Positions 21,523 to 30,844 of a stretch of DNA of 64,000 bases are shown here, piece after piece (position 1 is the stretch's first letter; each line of letters begins with the position of its first letter). The stretch lies in contig NZ_WMKZ01000024.1 in assembly GCF_019024285.1 (NCBI RefSeq), forward strand, positions 1-64,000, written 5' to 3'. Below the pieces are notes generated by a model that searched no databases, was not told the DNA's origin, and worked only from the letters and a program-made list of their open reading frames with translations. The position numbers and the translations under genes were made by a program. The DNA comes from Alkalihalobacterium elongatum. GTDB lineage: Bacteria > Bacillota > Bacilli > Bacillales > Bacillaceae_F.

Positions 21523-21556
21523 TAAAAAAAGAACTGACCCATATGAGCCAGTTCAT
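21523..21556 (-). terminator. Terminator of ftsAZ
   Basis: Ten bases after the ftsZ stop, GAACTGGCTCATATGGGTCAGTTC forms a hairpin with arms GAACTG and CAGTTC (21554-21531), followed by seven T. It separates ftsZ from the spoIIG promoter region. Confidence 0.85.
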
Positions 21557-21564
21557 TAACATTT

Positions 21565-22707
21565 TTACTTAGAACGTCTTCTACGGTTACGTAAAAATGT
21601 TGGAATATCTAATGTTTCTGTTTGTTCAGGTTGTTGTTGAACTTGTGGTTTTAACCTAGGTTCTTTAACTTCCTCATGTTTCGGAGCTGTATTTCCAACC
21701 TTTTGTTGTACGGATGGTCTTTGTAATTGCGGCGGAGCCATCGTATTACTCTCACTATCTTCAAAACCTGTCGCAATAACCGTTACTACAATCTCATCCT
21801 TTAAATTTTCATTGATAACAGATCCAAAGATCATATTAACTTCCGGATCCGATGCCGCAGAGACAATCTCAGCTGCTTCATGTACTTCATATAAACTTAG
21901 ATTAGAGCCACCAGTGATGTTCATTAGAACACCTTGAGCTCCATCTACTGAAGTTTCAAGTAATGGACTAGAAATAGCCTTCTTGGCCGCTTCTGCTGCA
22001 CGGTTTTCACCCGTCGCAATTCCGATCCCCATTAATGCAGATCCTTTATCCACCATAATCGTTTTTACATCGGCAAAGTCTAAGTTGATTAAACCTGGAA
22101 CTGCAATGAGGTCTGAAATACCTTGTACACCTTGACGAAGTACATTATCAGCTTCACGGAACGCTTCAAGCATTGGTGTATTCTTATCAACGATCTCTAA
22201 TAGGCGATCATTTGGGATAACAATTAACGTATCGACTTTTTCTTTTAACGCGTCAATACCACCACCAGCTTGATTTGAACGCTTACGTCCTTCAAATGTA
22301 AATGGTCTTGTAACAACACCGACCGTTAAGGCACCTAGTTCTTTAGCAATTTCAGCGATTACTGGTGCAGCACCTGTACCAGTTCCGCCTCCCATCCCTG
22401 CTGTAATAAAGACCATGTCAGCACCTTGTAAAGCCTCTTCAATTTGTTCTTTACTTTCTTCCGCAGCTTTTTTTCCGATATCAGGATTTGCTCCTGCACC
22501 AAGTCCACGCGTAAGCTTTCCACCTAATTGTAGCTTTATTTCTGCTTTCGACAGGTGTAAGGCTTGCGCATCTGTATTCACAGCAATAAACTCAACGCCT
22601 TGTAAACCATTTTCGATCATACGGTTTACAGCGTTACTTCCGCCTCCACCAACGCCAATAACTTTAATTGTCGCTAGTTGATCCATATCCATTTCAAACT
22701 CTAACAT
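21565..22707 (-). CDS. ftsZ: Cell division protein FtsZ
   Basis: Tubulin-like GTPase that forms the Z ring at mid-cell and, in sporulation, near the poles. GTP-binding signature [18 protein letters not shown], upstream [10 protein letters not shown], a variable Gln-rich linker after about residue 318, and the conserved C-terminal peptide [15 protein letters not shown] that binds FtsA, SepF and other partners. The ORF is open to 22746; TAGGAGG precedes the ATG at 22707 ([18 protein letters not shown]), giving 380 residues. Confidence 0.98.
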   Translation of the reverse strand: MLEFEMDMDQLATIKVIGVGGGGSNAVNRMIENGLQGVEFIAVNTDAQALHLSKAEIKLQLGGKLTRGLGAGANPDIGKKAAEESKEQIEEALQGADMVFITAGMGGGTGTGAAPVIAEIAKELGALTVGVVTRPFTFEGRKRSNQAGGGIDALKEKVDTLIVIPNDRLLEIVDKNTPMLEAFREADNVLRQGVQGISDLIAVPGLINLDFADVKTIMVDKGSALMGIGIATGENRAAEAAKKAISSPLLETSVDGAQGVLMNITGGSNLSLYEVHEAAEIVSAASDPEVNMIFGSVINENLKDEIVVTVIATGFEDSESNTMAPPQLQRPSVQQKVGNTAPKHEEVKEPRLKPQVQQQPEQTETLDIPTFLRNRRRRSK

Positions 22708-22863
22708 GTAAGGTCCTCCTAATTCATCATGTATGCCGTAAATCAATATTGAAGGTTATCCAAAAAGTATAAGAAACACCTCTAATGAATTACTAACGTG
22801 TTACAATATTTAAGCCAACACTCATTAAATTCTAGGATTCTATTTCTTTTTGAACACGCACTA

Positions 22864-24141
22864 TTATTCAAAAAATACTTTAAACCAACTTTTTACTTTT
22901 TTCATACCTTCTTTATCCTCTTTCGCCTTAGGAGCTGCTTTTTCCTTCTTAGAATTAGTCTTTTCTCCTTGATTCAAGTCAGAAACTGATGCTGCCACTT
23001 CTTTCCCTTGAATTTTTACATTGCGGTATGCAAATTGTATTAAGCCTACTCCAGTTGTATATTGTGGTTCACGAACTCCAATATAATCTGGAATAGCGAC
23101 TCTCACATTACAACGTAGAACTTCACGGGCTAGTTCTAGCACACCTGGAACCATTACTGCCCCACCAGTTAGTACAAAGCCTCCTGGTAAAACTCCATAG
23201 CCTAAGCGTTGAACTTCTTTTTCGATAAGTTCAAAGATCTCATCCATCCGTGCCTCAATAATGTGTGCGATATCGTATTGAGAGAACTCATCTTGATCAT
23301 TACTTCCAATAACAGAAACTTTGAAGATTTCTGCATCAGAAGCTTCATCAATGTAGGAATGTCCATGCTTTAACTTAATGCGTTCAGCTTCTTCACCAGA
23401 AGTTCTTAAACCAATAGCAATATCATTTGTAACATGGTCACCACCAATAGGGATAACTGAAGTCGCTTTAAGTGTTCCTTGTTCGAAGATAGAAATTGTA
23501 GTTGAGCCACCACCAATATCTACAAGACCAACTCCAAGGCTCTTCTCATCTTTTGAAATCGCAACTGCTCCCCCAGCAAGTGGTTGGAGACAAATATCAG
23601 CTATTTGTAGTCCAGCACGTTCTACACATCTCAATAAATTATGTAATATCGTTTTTGATCCAGTGATAATAGTGCCTTCCATCTCTAGCCGAACACCAAT
23701 CATGCCTCTTGGGTCATTGATCTCATCTAAACCGTCTACAATAAACTGACGAGGGATGACATCAATAATTTCACGTTCTGGCGGAATGGATACCACCTGA
23801 GCCGCGTCTATAACACGAGCAATATCTTCATCACCAATCTCGCGGTCTGGACTTGATACTGCAACTACACCATGACATGGCTGTAATTGGACATGGTTAC
23901 CATTCACACCTACAATTACTTGCTTTATTGATAAACCGATCATTCTTTCTGCTTGATCGACAGCTCTCTTAATTGATTTTACAGTTTCATCAATATCTAC
24001 AATGGAGCCTTTCTTAATCCCATGGGATTTCGTATTTCCAACACCAATGATGTTTAGTGATCCATTGGCCATTTCTCCAATGATTACTCTTACATTGGAT
24101 GTACCGATGTCTAAGCTAACGTAAATATCATTGTTGTTCAT
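22864..24141 (-). CDS. ftsA: Cell division protein FtsA
   Basis: Actin-like ATPase that tethers FtsZ to the membrane. Phosphate 1 motif DIGTSNVRVIIGE, later DIGGGSTTISIFE, SHS2 (1C) insertion between about 84 and 165, and a C-terminal amphipathic helix (MKKVKSWFKVFF) for membrane binding. The open frame starts at GTG 24150, but AGGAGG lies 8 bases before the ATG at 24141 (MNNNDIYVSLDIG), which is used. 156 bases separate it from ftsZ. Probably transcribed from the sigma-H-like promoter upstream and by read-through. Confidence 0.97.
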   Translation of the reverse strand: MNNNDIYVSLDIGTSNVRVIIGEMANGSLNIIGVGNTKSHGIKKGSIVDIDETVKSIKRAVDQAERMIGLSIKQVIVGVNGNHVQLQPCHGVVAVSSPDREIGDEDIARVIDAAQVVSIPPEREIIDVIPRQFIVDGLDEINDPRGMIGVRLEMEGTIITGSKTILHNLLRCVERAGLQIADICLQPLAGGAVAISKDEKSLGVGLVDIGGGSTTISIFEQGTLKATSVIPIGGDHVTNDIAIGLRTSGEEAERIKLKHGHSYIDEASDAEIFKVSVIGSNDQDEFSQYDIAHIIEARMDEIFELIEKEVQRLGYGVLPGGFVLTGGAVMVPGVLELAREVLRCNVRVAIPDYIGVREPQYTTGVGLIQFAYRNVKIQGKEVAASVSDLNQGEKTNSKKEKAAPKAKEDKEGMKKVKSWFKVFFE

Positions 24142-24275
24142 CTGTGGCACCTCCTTTTGTTCTGTGTAGCAAAAGACTGCTAAATAATAACTAATTTTCT
24201 AAGATTATCAAATGCCATAATGTTTAAAAACTCTAGCGAGAAAATAGAGAAGGAAAATTTATTTAACTATAAAAT

Positions 24276-24303
24276 AATTCAACATTAAATAGCTTTTCCC
24301 TCT
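24276..24303 (-). promoter_or_regulatory. Candidate sigma-H promoter of ftsAZ
   Basis: On the minus strand AGAGGGAAA (24303-24295) matches the sigma-H -35 RNAGGAWWW with one mismatch, and GTTGAATT (24283-24276) matches RNNGAAT, with an 11-base spacer. B. subtilis ftsAZ has a sigma-H promoter that boosts FtsZ at the onset of sporulation. It lies in the 238-base gap between sbp and ftsA. Matched by eye. Confidence 0.5.
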
Positions 24304-24388
24304 TATTTTTTTGTTTTTCTTTAAAAATCTCACATTTTTTCAAAAATTTGCTTGTTTTCATCACTTATGAGACTATGAAAATATGTCT

Positions 24389-24748
24389 CTAAGCTTTGTT
24401 CTCATTCCTTCTTTCTTTCCAATTCGACAGCAACATTCGACGAATTACAGCGATGTTGTTAAATAGTCGCACACCGAAAGCAAAAATTGCTGCTAAATAT
24501 AAGTCTACACCAAGATGAACACCTAGAAAAGCTAAACCTGCAGCAAGAAGGATATTAAAAAAGAAACCAGTCAGAAATACGTTTGAATCAAAACTATTTT
24601 GCAAATGTGCACGAATTCCACCAAATAATGTATCTAATGCAGCTAATACCGCAATTGATAAATAATTGGAATACTCGTCAGGAATACGAAATTCTGTAAA
24701 AAAACCTAATATTACCCCTAAAATCAATCCAATAATTGGCAACCACAT
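24389..24748 (-). CDS. sbp: Small basic protein Sbp (DUF1290)
   Basis: A 119-residue membrane protein with three or four helices, beginning MWLPIIGLILGVILGFFTEF, and with the conserved LAALDTLFGGIRAHLQNSFD block. It matches the DUF1290 family always found upstream of ftsA in Bacillaceae; no biochemical function is known. Seven bases after ylxX. Confidence 0.93.
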   Translation of the reverse strand: MWLPIIGLILGVILGFFTEFRIPDEYSNYLSIAVLAALDTLFGGIRAHLQNSFDSNVFLTGFFFNILLAAGLAFLGVHLGVDLYLAAIFAFGVRLFNNIAVIRRMLLSNWKERRNENKA

Positions 24749-24755
24749 TGGTTGG

Positions 24756-25463
24756 TTAATCCTCCTTCACTTGCTCCATAAACCTCACTCTTGGTGTATC
24801 ATCAAAAGCTGGTAATTCAAGAAAATTAATCGGTGTAGACGTTAATTTTAAATTATCTATTTCAAAGTATTCTACAGATTCTGAAACAACCATTTCGTTA
24901 TGAAGTTTCTGTGCATCATCTGTTAAGACTTTGATTTGTATTGGCAATGGCGGTAGCCTCCTATTATTTACACGAGTTACACCATTTACTTCTCGAAATG
25001 CAGTTGTCGAAATAATTCTTTGATTACCGATTGCAATTTCTTGGGCACCATTAAAGTTCAATTCGTTAATGAGAAAGCGGAGTAAAACTGGAGAAATGGA
25101 ATGTCTTTGATGACCAAAAAATTGATCTTGATAAAGTGGTTCAATAGTAAGGATAATCCCTTCTCCTGTAACCTCTGTTAAACCAGCATCTTTTCTGAGG
25201 CTTTCTATTTGCTCTTCCATTACACTTTCAACATCTTCCTTCTTGTCATTTAAGGATGCTTCATACTGAGCGATTAGTGTAGCGTATTTTTCAATCTCCT
25301 GTGTAAGCTGTTGATGTCTATCCTGCTCGGCTCTTAGTTCTTTCCTTAACTCTCTAATATCTCTTGTATCCCTAACAACTGGTTCTTTGGTAGACTGAAA
25401 TTGAATGGCCAGCATGAAGCCAATGATGAGAGTCACAATCATAAAAATAATTTTTTTATTCAT
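24756..25463 (-). CDS. ylxX: DUF881 protein YlxX
   Basis: A single-pass membrane protein: an N-terminal anchor (MNKKIIFMIVTLIIGFMLAI), a coiled-coil of about residues 35-100, then the DUF881 domain with GEGIILTIEP and GAQEIAIGNQRII. Paralogue of the preceding ylxW. Both are conserved in the division cluster between divIB and sbp; the role is unknown, though the topology resembles small division-accessory proteins. Confidence 0.92.
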   Translation of the reverse strand: MNKKIIFMIVTLIIGFMLAIQFQSTKEPVVRDTRDIRELRKELRAEQDRHQQLTQEIEKYATLIAQYEASLNDKKEDVESVMEEQIESLRKDAGLTEVTGEGIILTIEPLYQDQFFGHQRHSISPVLLRFLINELNFNGAQEIAIGNQRIISTTAFREVNGVTRVNNRRLPPLPIQIKVLTDDAQKLHNEMVVSESVEYFEIDNLKLTSTPINFLELPAFDDTPRVRFMEQVKED

Positions 25464-25467
25464 GAGG

Positions 25468-26181
25468 TCACCTACTTTCAGCTAAGTAAGGTTCCATAAT
25501 GATCTCGTTTTTTTGTTGCATCCTTACTTCAATAAAATCATTAACCAATTGGTCTCTGACTCCTCCTGGTAGCGTCATGGATCCTTCTAAATTTAAAGGG
25601 TCTCCAATTGCAGTTATAACGAATGGAGCATAAGACGTGTAACCATCGATATAGATAACAGGGCCAATGCATTGAATAAAAGAATTATTTGATAAACGAT
25701 ATCCGTTGATCGCCACGGCTTCAGCGCCCGCAACTAACAACTCTTGAACAACCTTCTGTATTTGCTCTTCATGGACGATATAATCATTAGGGTTTGCTCC
25801 ATCAGGTATATACGAACTATCAGCGAGTGTAACTTCAATTCCTGGACCTTTAACCTTTACAGTTCCTACTAATTTTCGGAGTCTATCTAAATCTTCTATT
25901 AAAGAAGCAACTCGTACTTCCTGTTCCACAGTTAAATCTGAGATTTGTGTTTCAATTTCTCTCAACTGTGTTTGATATCCTCGTAAATCTTCTTGTAAAT
26001 TCCTATTTATTGCTTGTTCTAATATTATGTTGTTACGAAGTTCATCCTCATGTCTCCATTGGCGCTGAGTGATCGGGTTTGTATCTTGATGCTCTTTAGC
26101 GAATTGATAAGATATTGCTAATATAAAACCTGTTACCAATAGGACAAGTGAAAGAATAACATGTTTACCATTCACCTTCAC
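25468..26181 (-). CDS. ylxW: DUF881 protein YlxW
   Basis: Same architecture as YlxX: one N-terminal membrane helix (VILSLVLLVTGFILAISYQF), a coiled coil, and a DUF881 domain with GPGIEVTLADS and GAEAVAINGYRLS. The frame is open to TTG 26214, well inside divIB. GGAGG lies 9 bases before a GTG at 26181, used here (237 residues); a second GTG at 26175 is equally plausible. It overlaps the divIB end by 17 bases, suggesting translational coupling. The purine-rich overlap encodes a Glu/Gly-rich tail of DivIB. Confidence 0.88.
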   Translation of the reverse strand: MKVNGKHVILSLVLLVTGFILAISYQFAKEHQDTNPITQRQWRHEDELRNNIILEQAINRNLQEDLRGYQTQLREIETQISDLTVEQEVRVASLIEDLDRLRKLVGTVKVKGPGIEVTLADSSYIPDGANPNDYIVHEEQIQKVVQELLVAGAEAVAINGYRLSNNSFIQCIGPVIYIDGYTSYAPFVITAIGDPLNLEGSMTLPGGVRDQLVNDFIEVRMQQKNEIIMEPYLAESR

Positions 26182-26944
26182 CTTCCTCTTCCTCCTCACC
26201 AATAAACTCCTCAAAATATGGCGTCATTCTCATATGAATTATACCTAATTTATTTGAATCTATTTCTTTAACAATAGAAGGGTATGGTGCAATTTTTTCT
26301 GAAAAGTTTCGAACAGTGGAATGCACTTCAAACCCGTCATTCATATAAACAATTATTCTAAGAGGGTCCGTTTCCGTTGGCGTATAATAAATTTCCGATA
26401 TTCTATTAAACAATCCATCGGATAACTTGGTTATTTCTGTTGCTAGCTCTTGTGCGACAGGACCAGGTTCCCAATCTTTTAGAATTGGTGCATCAACAGG
26501 CATCTCATTAGGAGGTAACTCATCTAAGAATACACCTGTACTTAGAATGGGAAAATATTTTCCTTCTTGGTACATATAAGCAACTCGTTGATGTTCAACG
26601 ACATGAAGTTCAATAGTATTAGGGAATTTTCTCGAAAGGTCTACTGATTCAATTTCTTTTAAATTGATCAACCTTTGTATAACTTCGTCTTCATTTAGTT
26701 TCCAAATGCTTGTCCCACTCTGTAATCTAGAGGCTTTAACGATTGTCTCTGATGGCAAGTAATAGTTTCCACGTACTTCAATCGTCTTAATATGACTTAA
26801 AGGAGATTGAAAATAAATAACTAAGAGGATAAGTAAAAAGAAAAACGACAAAAAGAAAATTAATCTACGGTTTGCCCGTTGTTTTCTTTGTTCCTTTAAC
26901 TTAGGTATTCTGTCGTTGATGGTAATGACCTTTTCATCAACCAT
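26165..26944 (-). CDS. divIB: Cell division protein DivIB/FtsQ
   Basis: Bitopic protein of the FtsL-DivIC-DivIB subcomplex that controls septal peptidoglycan synthesis. Cytoplasmic N-terminus with DRIPKLKEQRKQRANRRL, a membrane helix at about residues 30-50, a POTRA domain (IKTIEVRGNYYLPSETIV) and a beta domain, ending in an acidic EEEEEGEGEW tail. The ORF opens at 27007 but GGAGG precedes the ATG at 26944 by a suitable distance, giving 259 residues aligned with B. subtilis DivIB (263). Confidence 0.95.
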   Translation of the reverse strand: MVDEKVITINDRIPKLKEQRKQRANRRLIFFLSFFFLLILLVIYFQSPLSHIKTIEVRGNYYLPSETIVKASRLQSGTSIWKLNEDEVIQRLINLKEIESVDLSRKFPNTIELHVVEHQRVAYMYQEGKYFPILSTGVFLDELPPNEMPVDAPILKDWEPGPVAQELATEITKLSDGLFNRISEIYYTPTETDPLRIIVYMNDGFEVHSTVRNFSEKIAPYPSIVKEIDSNKLGIIHMRMTPYFEEFIGEEEEEGEGEW

Positions 26945-27058
26945 AATCCAACCTCCATTGCAAGTGTTTATACTTAGAAAACGGCATAAAAGATTTATGC
27001 CGTTCACATAAAATTTAAGGTTACATTATTGTATTATAACACAAATAGAAGGTTATGC

Positions 27059-27976
27059 TCATTCGTTGTTTTCTTTTTTTCCGACAATCTCTACTTCTGT
27101 TTCTATTTCGACTGCAAACTTTTCACGAATGGTTGATTTGATATGTTGAATTAAACTTAAAACATCATCAGCCTTAGCATCAGCTATATTGACAATAAAA
27201 TTCCCATGCATCTCTGAAACTTGGGCACCACCTAACTGGAACCCTTTTAGCCCTGCTTTTTCAATCAATTGTCCAGCATAATTGGGTAGCGGGTTCCTGA
27301 ATACACTACCAGCGCACGGATAATTCCATGGCTGTGATACCCTTCGATAATCTTTATTCTTCTGCATGACCTTTACAATCTCATCACGATCTCCAGCTTT
27401 CAGCTGAAAAACTGCTTCAACACAAATTGCTTTTTCCTTTTGTAATCTAGATGTACGATAAGAAAAGTCTAGCTCCTCATTGGTTAGCCATTTCATACTC
27501 CCATCTTCAAATAGGATGTGTGCCTTTGATAATATTTGGGATATATCAGACCCATGGGCACCAGCATTCATAAATACTGCTCCACCGATAGAACCTGGTA
27601 TTCCACTAGCAAACTCTAAACCAGAAAGACCTTTTTTACTAATTACCATTGCTAATTTGATAACAGAATAGCCTCCACCCACTTTGATTTCTTCGCCATC
27701 AATTTCAAGATGACTAATGCCATCTCCTAATTTAATGACTACTCCCTCTATACCATTATCACTTACAAGTAAGTTAGATCCTCTTCCGATTACACGCCAA
27801 GGAATGTTTTCTTTACGAATTAATTTCATTAGTTCCTTTAATGATTCAACATCATTTGGCTCCACTAATAATTCAGCAGGCCCTCCAATCTTCCATGTTG
27901 TATGGTTGGCTAATGGTTCTTGGACGAGGACTTTGCCAATATTTTTTTCTCTAAGTTGTTGAATAAATTGTTCCAT
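27059..27976 (-). CDS. murB: UDP-N-acetylenolpyruvoylglucosamine reductase
   Basis: FAD enzyme that reduces UDP-GlcNAc-enolpyruvate to UDP-MurNAc. FAD-binding motif [33 protein letters not shown], catalytic Ser in CAGSVFRNP, and the C-terminal Glu region ETEVEIVG. Type II MurB (no YRxSRF loop of type I, but SYRTSRL present), 305 residues. Between murG and divIB, as in B. subtilis. Confidence 0.97.
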   Translation of the reverse strand: MEQFIQQLREKNIGKVLVQEPLANHTTWKIGGPAELLVEPNDVESLKELMKLIRKENIPWRVIGRGSNLLVSDNGIEGVVIKLGDGISHLEIDGEEIKVGGGYSVIKLAMVISKKGLSGLEFASGIPGSIGGAVFMNAGAHGSDISQILSKAHILFEDGSMKWLTNEELDFSYRTSRLQKEKAICVEAVFQLKAGDRDEIVKVMQKNKDYRRVSQPWNYPCAGSVFRNPLPNYAGQLIEKAGLKGFQLGGAQVSEMHGNFIVNIADAKADDVLSLIQHIKSTIREKFAVEIETEVEIVGKKENNE

Positions 27977-28083
27977 CGTCTTTTATCTCCTCACTTATTG
28001 AAAAATAACTAACTACAAGTGGTAAACTACCTTAAAATTTTATTATTATTGTATGCAGCCGCCTACTCCGCGTGTTCACCTTA

Positions 28084-29184
28084 TTATTTTTTAGATTGGG
28101 ACAAATCAGCAAGGAGCTCTACAAAGTGCTTCGCTGCTTCAGGCATTCCAAGTGATAGAGCTGCATTATGCATTTCTTCCCATTTTCCAGGCTTTTTAAA
28201 AATTTCATCAATATCCTCAAGTAAAACTGTACCACTCATTTCTTTTTCTAACCTAACAATTGCTGCACCTTTTACACTTAAAGAACGTGCATTTTTCTCT
28301 TGATGATTATTCGTTACGTAAGGACTCGGTATTAAAATGCTAGGAAGGCCTAAGGCTGTTATTTCAGCTAAAGTTGTTGCCCCAGCTCTGGCTACAATTA
28401 GATCGACCCCAGCTAATACTTCAGGCATGTTATGAATAAACGGCTTAATAATAACATTTTCAGGGTTACCTTTCGCTTTCACTTCTTCCATGACTCTATC
28501 AAAGTGAACTTGGCCAGTTACATATAAGAACTGATAATCAAATTTATTCATCTCTGGAAGGACTTCTAGGAATGCGTCATTAATCGGTCTAGCTCCTCGA
28601 CTCCCACCAACTATAAGCACCGATTTTTTCTCCGCATTAAGCCCAACTGACTCTCTTCCACGCTCTGCATCAGTTAAGATTACTTCTGACGCCCTTGGGT
28701 TTCCAAGATAAACCGTTTTAGTCTCTGGAAAGAAGTTTTTAGATTCGGGAAATGATAAGACGATCCTATCTACATAACGGCTTAAAAATTTATTAGTAAG
28801 TCCAGGTACACTATTTTGTTCATGAATTACTGTTGGGATTTTTAATTGTGAGGCAGCATAAACAACTGGGCCACAAACATAGCCACCAGTACCTACTACA
28901 ACATCAGGATTAAACTGTTTAATGAGCTTCTTAGAGTCGCTTGTTCCTTTAAGGAAACGATAAATCGTCTTTACATTTTCAAAAGAAATCTTTCTACGAA
29001 ACCCAGTAATTTTTATCGTTTTAAATGGGATATTTTCACGAGTAACAAGCTCACTCTCTAATCCATTCTCTGTTCCTATGTACAAAATTTCTGCATCCTT
29101 ATAATGCTTTTTTATTTCTTTGATTAATGACAAGGCAGGATATATATGCCCTCCAGTTCCTCCACCACTAACAACTACTCTCAT
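28084..29184 (-). CDS. murG: UDP-N-acetylglucosamine--N-acetylmuramyl lipid transferase
   Basis: Adds GlcNAc to lipid I to make lipid II on the inner face of the membrane. GT28/GT-B fold: N-terminal [15 protein letters not shown] (donor/acceptor loop), [14 protein letters not shown], and C-terminal [11 protein letters not shown] and [19 protein letters not shown] binding UDP-GlcNAc. 366 residues, normal. It lies 459 bases after spoVE, a larger gap than in B. subtilis, filled with hairpins and a repeat-like element. Confidence 0.97.
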   Translation of the reverse strand: MRVVVSGGGTGGHIYPALSLIKEIKKHYKDAEILYIGTENGLESELVTRENIPFKTIKITGFRRKISFENVKTIYRFLKGTSDSKKLIKQFNPDVVVGTGGYVCGPVVYAASQLKIPTVIHEQNSVPGLTNKFLSRYVDRIVLSFPESKNFFPETKTVYLGNPRASEVILTDAERGRESVGLNAEKKSVLIVGGSRGARPINDAFLEVLPEMNKFDYQFLYVTGQVHFDRVMEEVKAKGNPENVIIKPFIHNMPEVLAGVDLIVARAGATTLAEITALGLPSILIPSPYVTNNHQEKNARSLSVKGAAIVRLEKEMSGTVLLEDIDEIFKKPGKWEEMHNAALSLGMPEAAKHFVELLADLSQSKK

Positions 29185-29217
29185 TTAATTCCTCCATCAT
29201 CTCTGTCTTAATATAAA

Positions 29218-29337
29218 TGGCTGTTCTCGTAAATTTCGGTTGCTATTGGATGTTTTTAGCTTCACGTTAAAGCCTGAATAACCAAGAATGCTTGGTTATT
29301 CGCTCAATAGCATACAAGCGTTAAGAAAAGTGCCATA
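29218..29337. repeat. MITE-like block with nested inverted repeats
   Basis: Contains a perfect 11-base inverted repeat GAATAACCAAG / CTTGGTTATTC with a four-base loop (29276-29301), nested within GCTATTG (29242-29248) and CAATAGC (29305-29311) and further GTTAA / TTAAC-type pairs. No coding frame. The outer sequence GGCTGTTCTCGTAA resembles GACTGTTTTCTTAA near 61481. Likely a short non-coding repeat element. Confidence 0.45.
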
Positions 29338-29602
29338 TGAAAAGTTTCCAAATATTTAAAAGAAGTAAAAGTTCCGTAAACTCCATATTAACTATTTTCT
29401 ATTACCATTTTATCAGAACGATACCTTGGATTATACATAATGCTTATAAAGGATTGTGTAAAATTTTATAAAGTGTACTAATTTAGTGTTCTTTTTATTC
29501 AATTGTAAACAGGACCTGCAATCTCAAAACATAATCTTATACAAAAAACACTGTTAAAGTTAGGAACCGATATTAACAGTAATGCACTAACACAAAGAAA
29601 TA

Positions 29603-29636
29603 TCCCTCTAGTTAGGAGATACCTTACCGAGAGGGA
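29603..29636 (-). terminator. Candidate terminator of spoVE
   Basis: Arms TCCCTCT and AGAGGGA with a 20-base loop start 8 bases beyond the spoVE stop, followed by TATTTCTTT. The stem is short, so termination may be partial. Confidence 0.5.
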
Positions 29637-29643
29637 CATATAA

Positions 29644-30744
29644 TTATAGCCTTGAGAACCTACTAATGTTAAGTAAAACTCCTATTGCAACAAGCATGAG
29701 GGTGAGAGAGGAACCGCCGTAACTTAAAAACGGTAAGGTAATTCCTGTTACTGGCATAAGCCCCGTTACTACCCCAATATTAATCATAACTTGAATTGCA
29801 ACCATGGATATAATACCTACTGCCAAGAAACTACCAAATAAGTCTGGAGCACCTAAGGCGACTCTAATTCCACGCCAGAGTAGTATTCCAAATAAAAAGA
29901 TAACAACTGCACCACCGATAAACCCTAATTCTTCAGTTAGTATTGCAAATATAAAGTCTGTTTGTGGTTCAGGTAAGTAGAAATACTTTTGCCGACTTTC
30001 TCCAAGTCCCAATCCAAGTAGCCCTCCAGGACCTATCGCGTACAATGATTGAATAATTTGAAAGCCACTTCCTAGAGGATCGGACCATGGGTCTAAAAAG
30101 GATGTAATACGTTTGATACGATAAGGAGCTGAAGCGATTAACGCTACAAACCCAGCTACACCAATTAAAGCTAAACCAACAAAATGAGCAATTCGTGCGC
30201 CTGAAACGAAAATCATAATAACACATGTTCCAACCATTACCGCACCTGTCCCAAGATCGGGCTGCATCATAATTAGCCCAAAGGCTAACATGACTAAGGA
30301 TAGTGATGGTATTAATCCTTGCTTTAGCGAAGTAATTTTCTTTTGATTTTCAGATAAGTATTTTGCTAGGAAAGCAATCATCGCCATCTTCATAAATTCT
30401 GATGGTTGAATGGAAAACGCTCCAACTCCTAGCCAACTTCGGGCCCCACCACGAACGAGTCCAACTCCAGGGATTAACACGATAATAAGCAGAATAAAAC
30501 ATATGATTAGCAATACCTTTGACCATTTCCTCCACGTCCAATAATCAACATTCATAATGAATAACATCGCAGCGACCCCAGCCCCTGCAAAGAATATTTG
30601 ACGTTTGGCAAAGAAAAATGAATCATCGAACTTATATTGAGCCCATACCGCACTTGCACTATACACCATAATAACACCTATCGTTAATAGTGCAATTGTT
30701 GCAATTAACAAAAGAAAATCTGGTGCCGTTTTTGTTTTAGGCAA
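29644..30744 (-). CDS. spoVE: SEDS glycosyltransferase SpoVE (stage V sporulation)
   Basis: Polymerises lipid II for the spore cortex together with SpoVD. Ten membrane segments; SEDS motifs IGVIMVYSASAVWAQYKFDD, GVGAFSIQPSEFMK and PVTGITLPFLSYGGSS are present. The ORF opens at 30780, but GAGGTG lies 6 bases before a TTG at 30744, giving 366 residues, the length of B. subtilis SpoVE. Position between murD and murG identifies it as SpoVE rather than the division paralogue FtsW, which usually lies elsewhere in Bacillus; overlapping roles cannot be excluded. Confidence 0.94.
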   Translation of the reverse strand: MPKTKTAPDFLLLIATIALLTIGVIMVYSASAVWAQYKFDDSFFFAKRQIFFAGAGVAAMLFIMNVDYWTWRKWSKVLLIICFILLIIVLIPGVGLVRGGARSWLGVGAFSIQPSEFMKMAMIAFLAKYLSENQKKITSLKQGLIPSLSLVMLAFGLIMMQPDLGTGAVMVGTCVIMIFVSGARIAHFVGLALIGVAGFVALIASAPYRIKRITSFLDPWSDPLGSGFQIIQSLYAIGPGGLLGLGLGESRQKYFYLPEPQTDFIFAILTEELGFIGGAVVIFLFGILLWRGIRVALGAPDLFGSFLAVGIISMVAIQVMINIGVVTGLMPVTGITLPFLSYGGSSLTLMLVAIGVLLNISRFSRL

Positions 30745-30844
30745 CTGTAACACCTCACTAACTAAAAAGTGTGCGTACAATTAATTTCAATCGTACAACC
30801 TCTATTACCTAAACATATGCACCAGACTGTAAGAACATGTCCTT

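Larger units (their letters stand above)
29185..29643. other. 459-base gap between spoVE and murG
   Basis: No gene seen. It holds an inverted repeat after spoVE (29603-29636), an A/T-rich middle with no clear promoter that I can defend, and a repeat-like block at 29218-29337. The interruption suggests murG may be transcribed separately from spoVE here. Confidence 0.6.
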
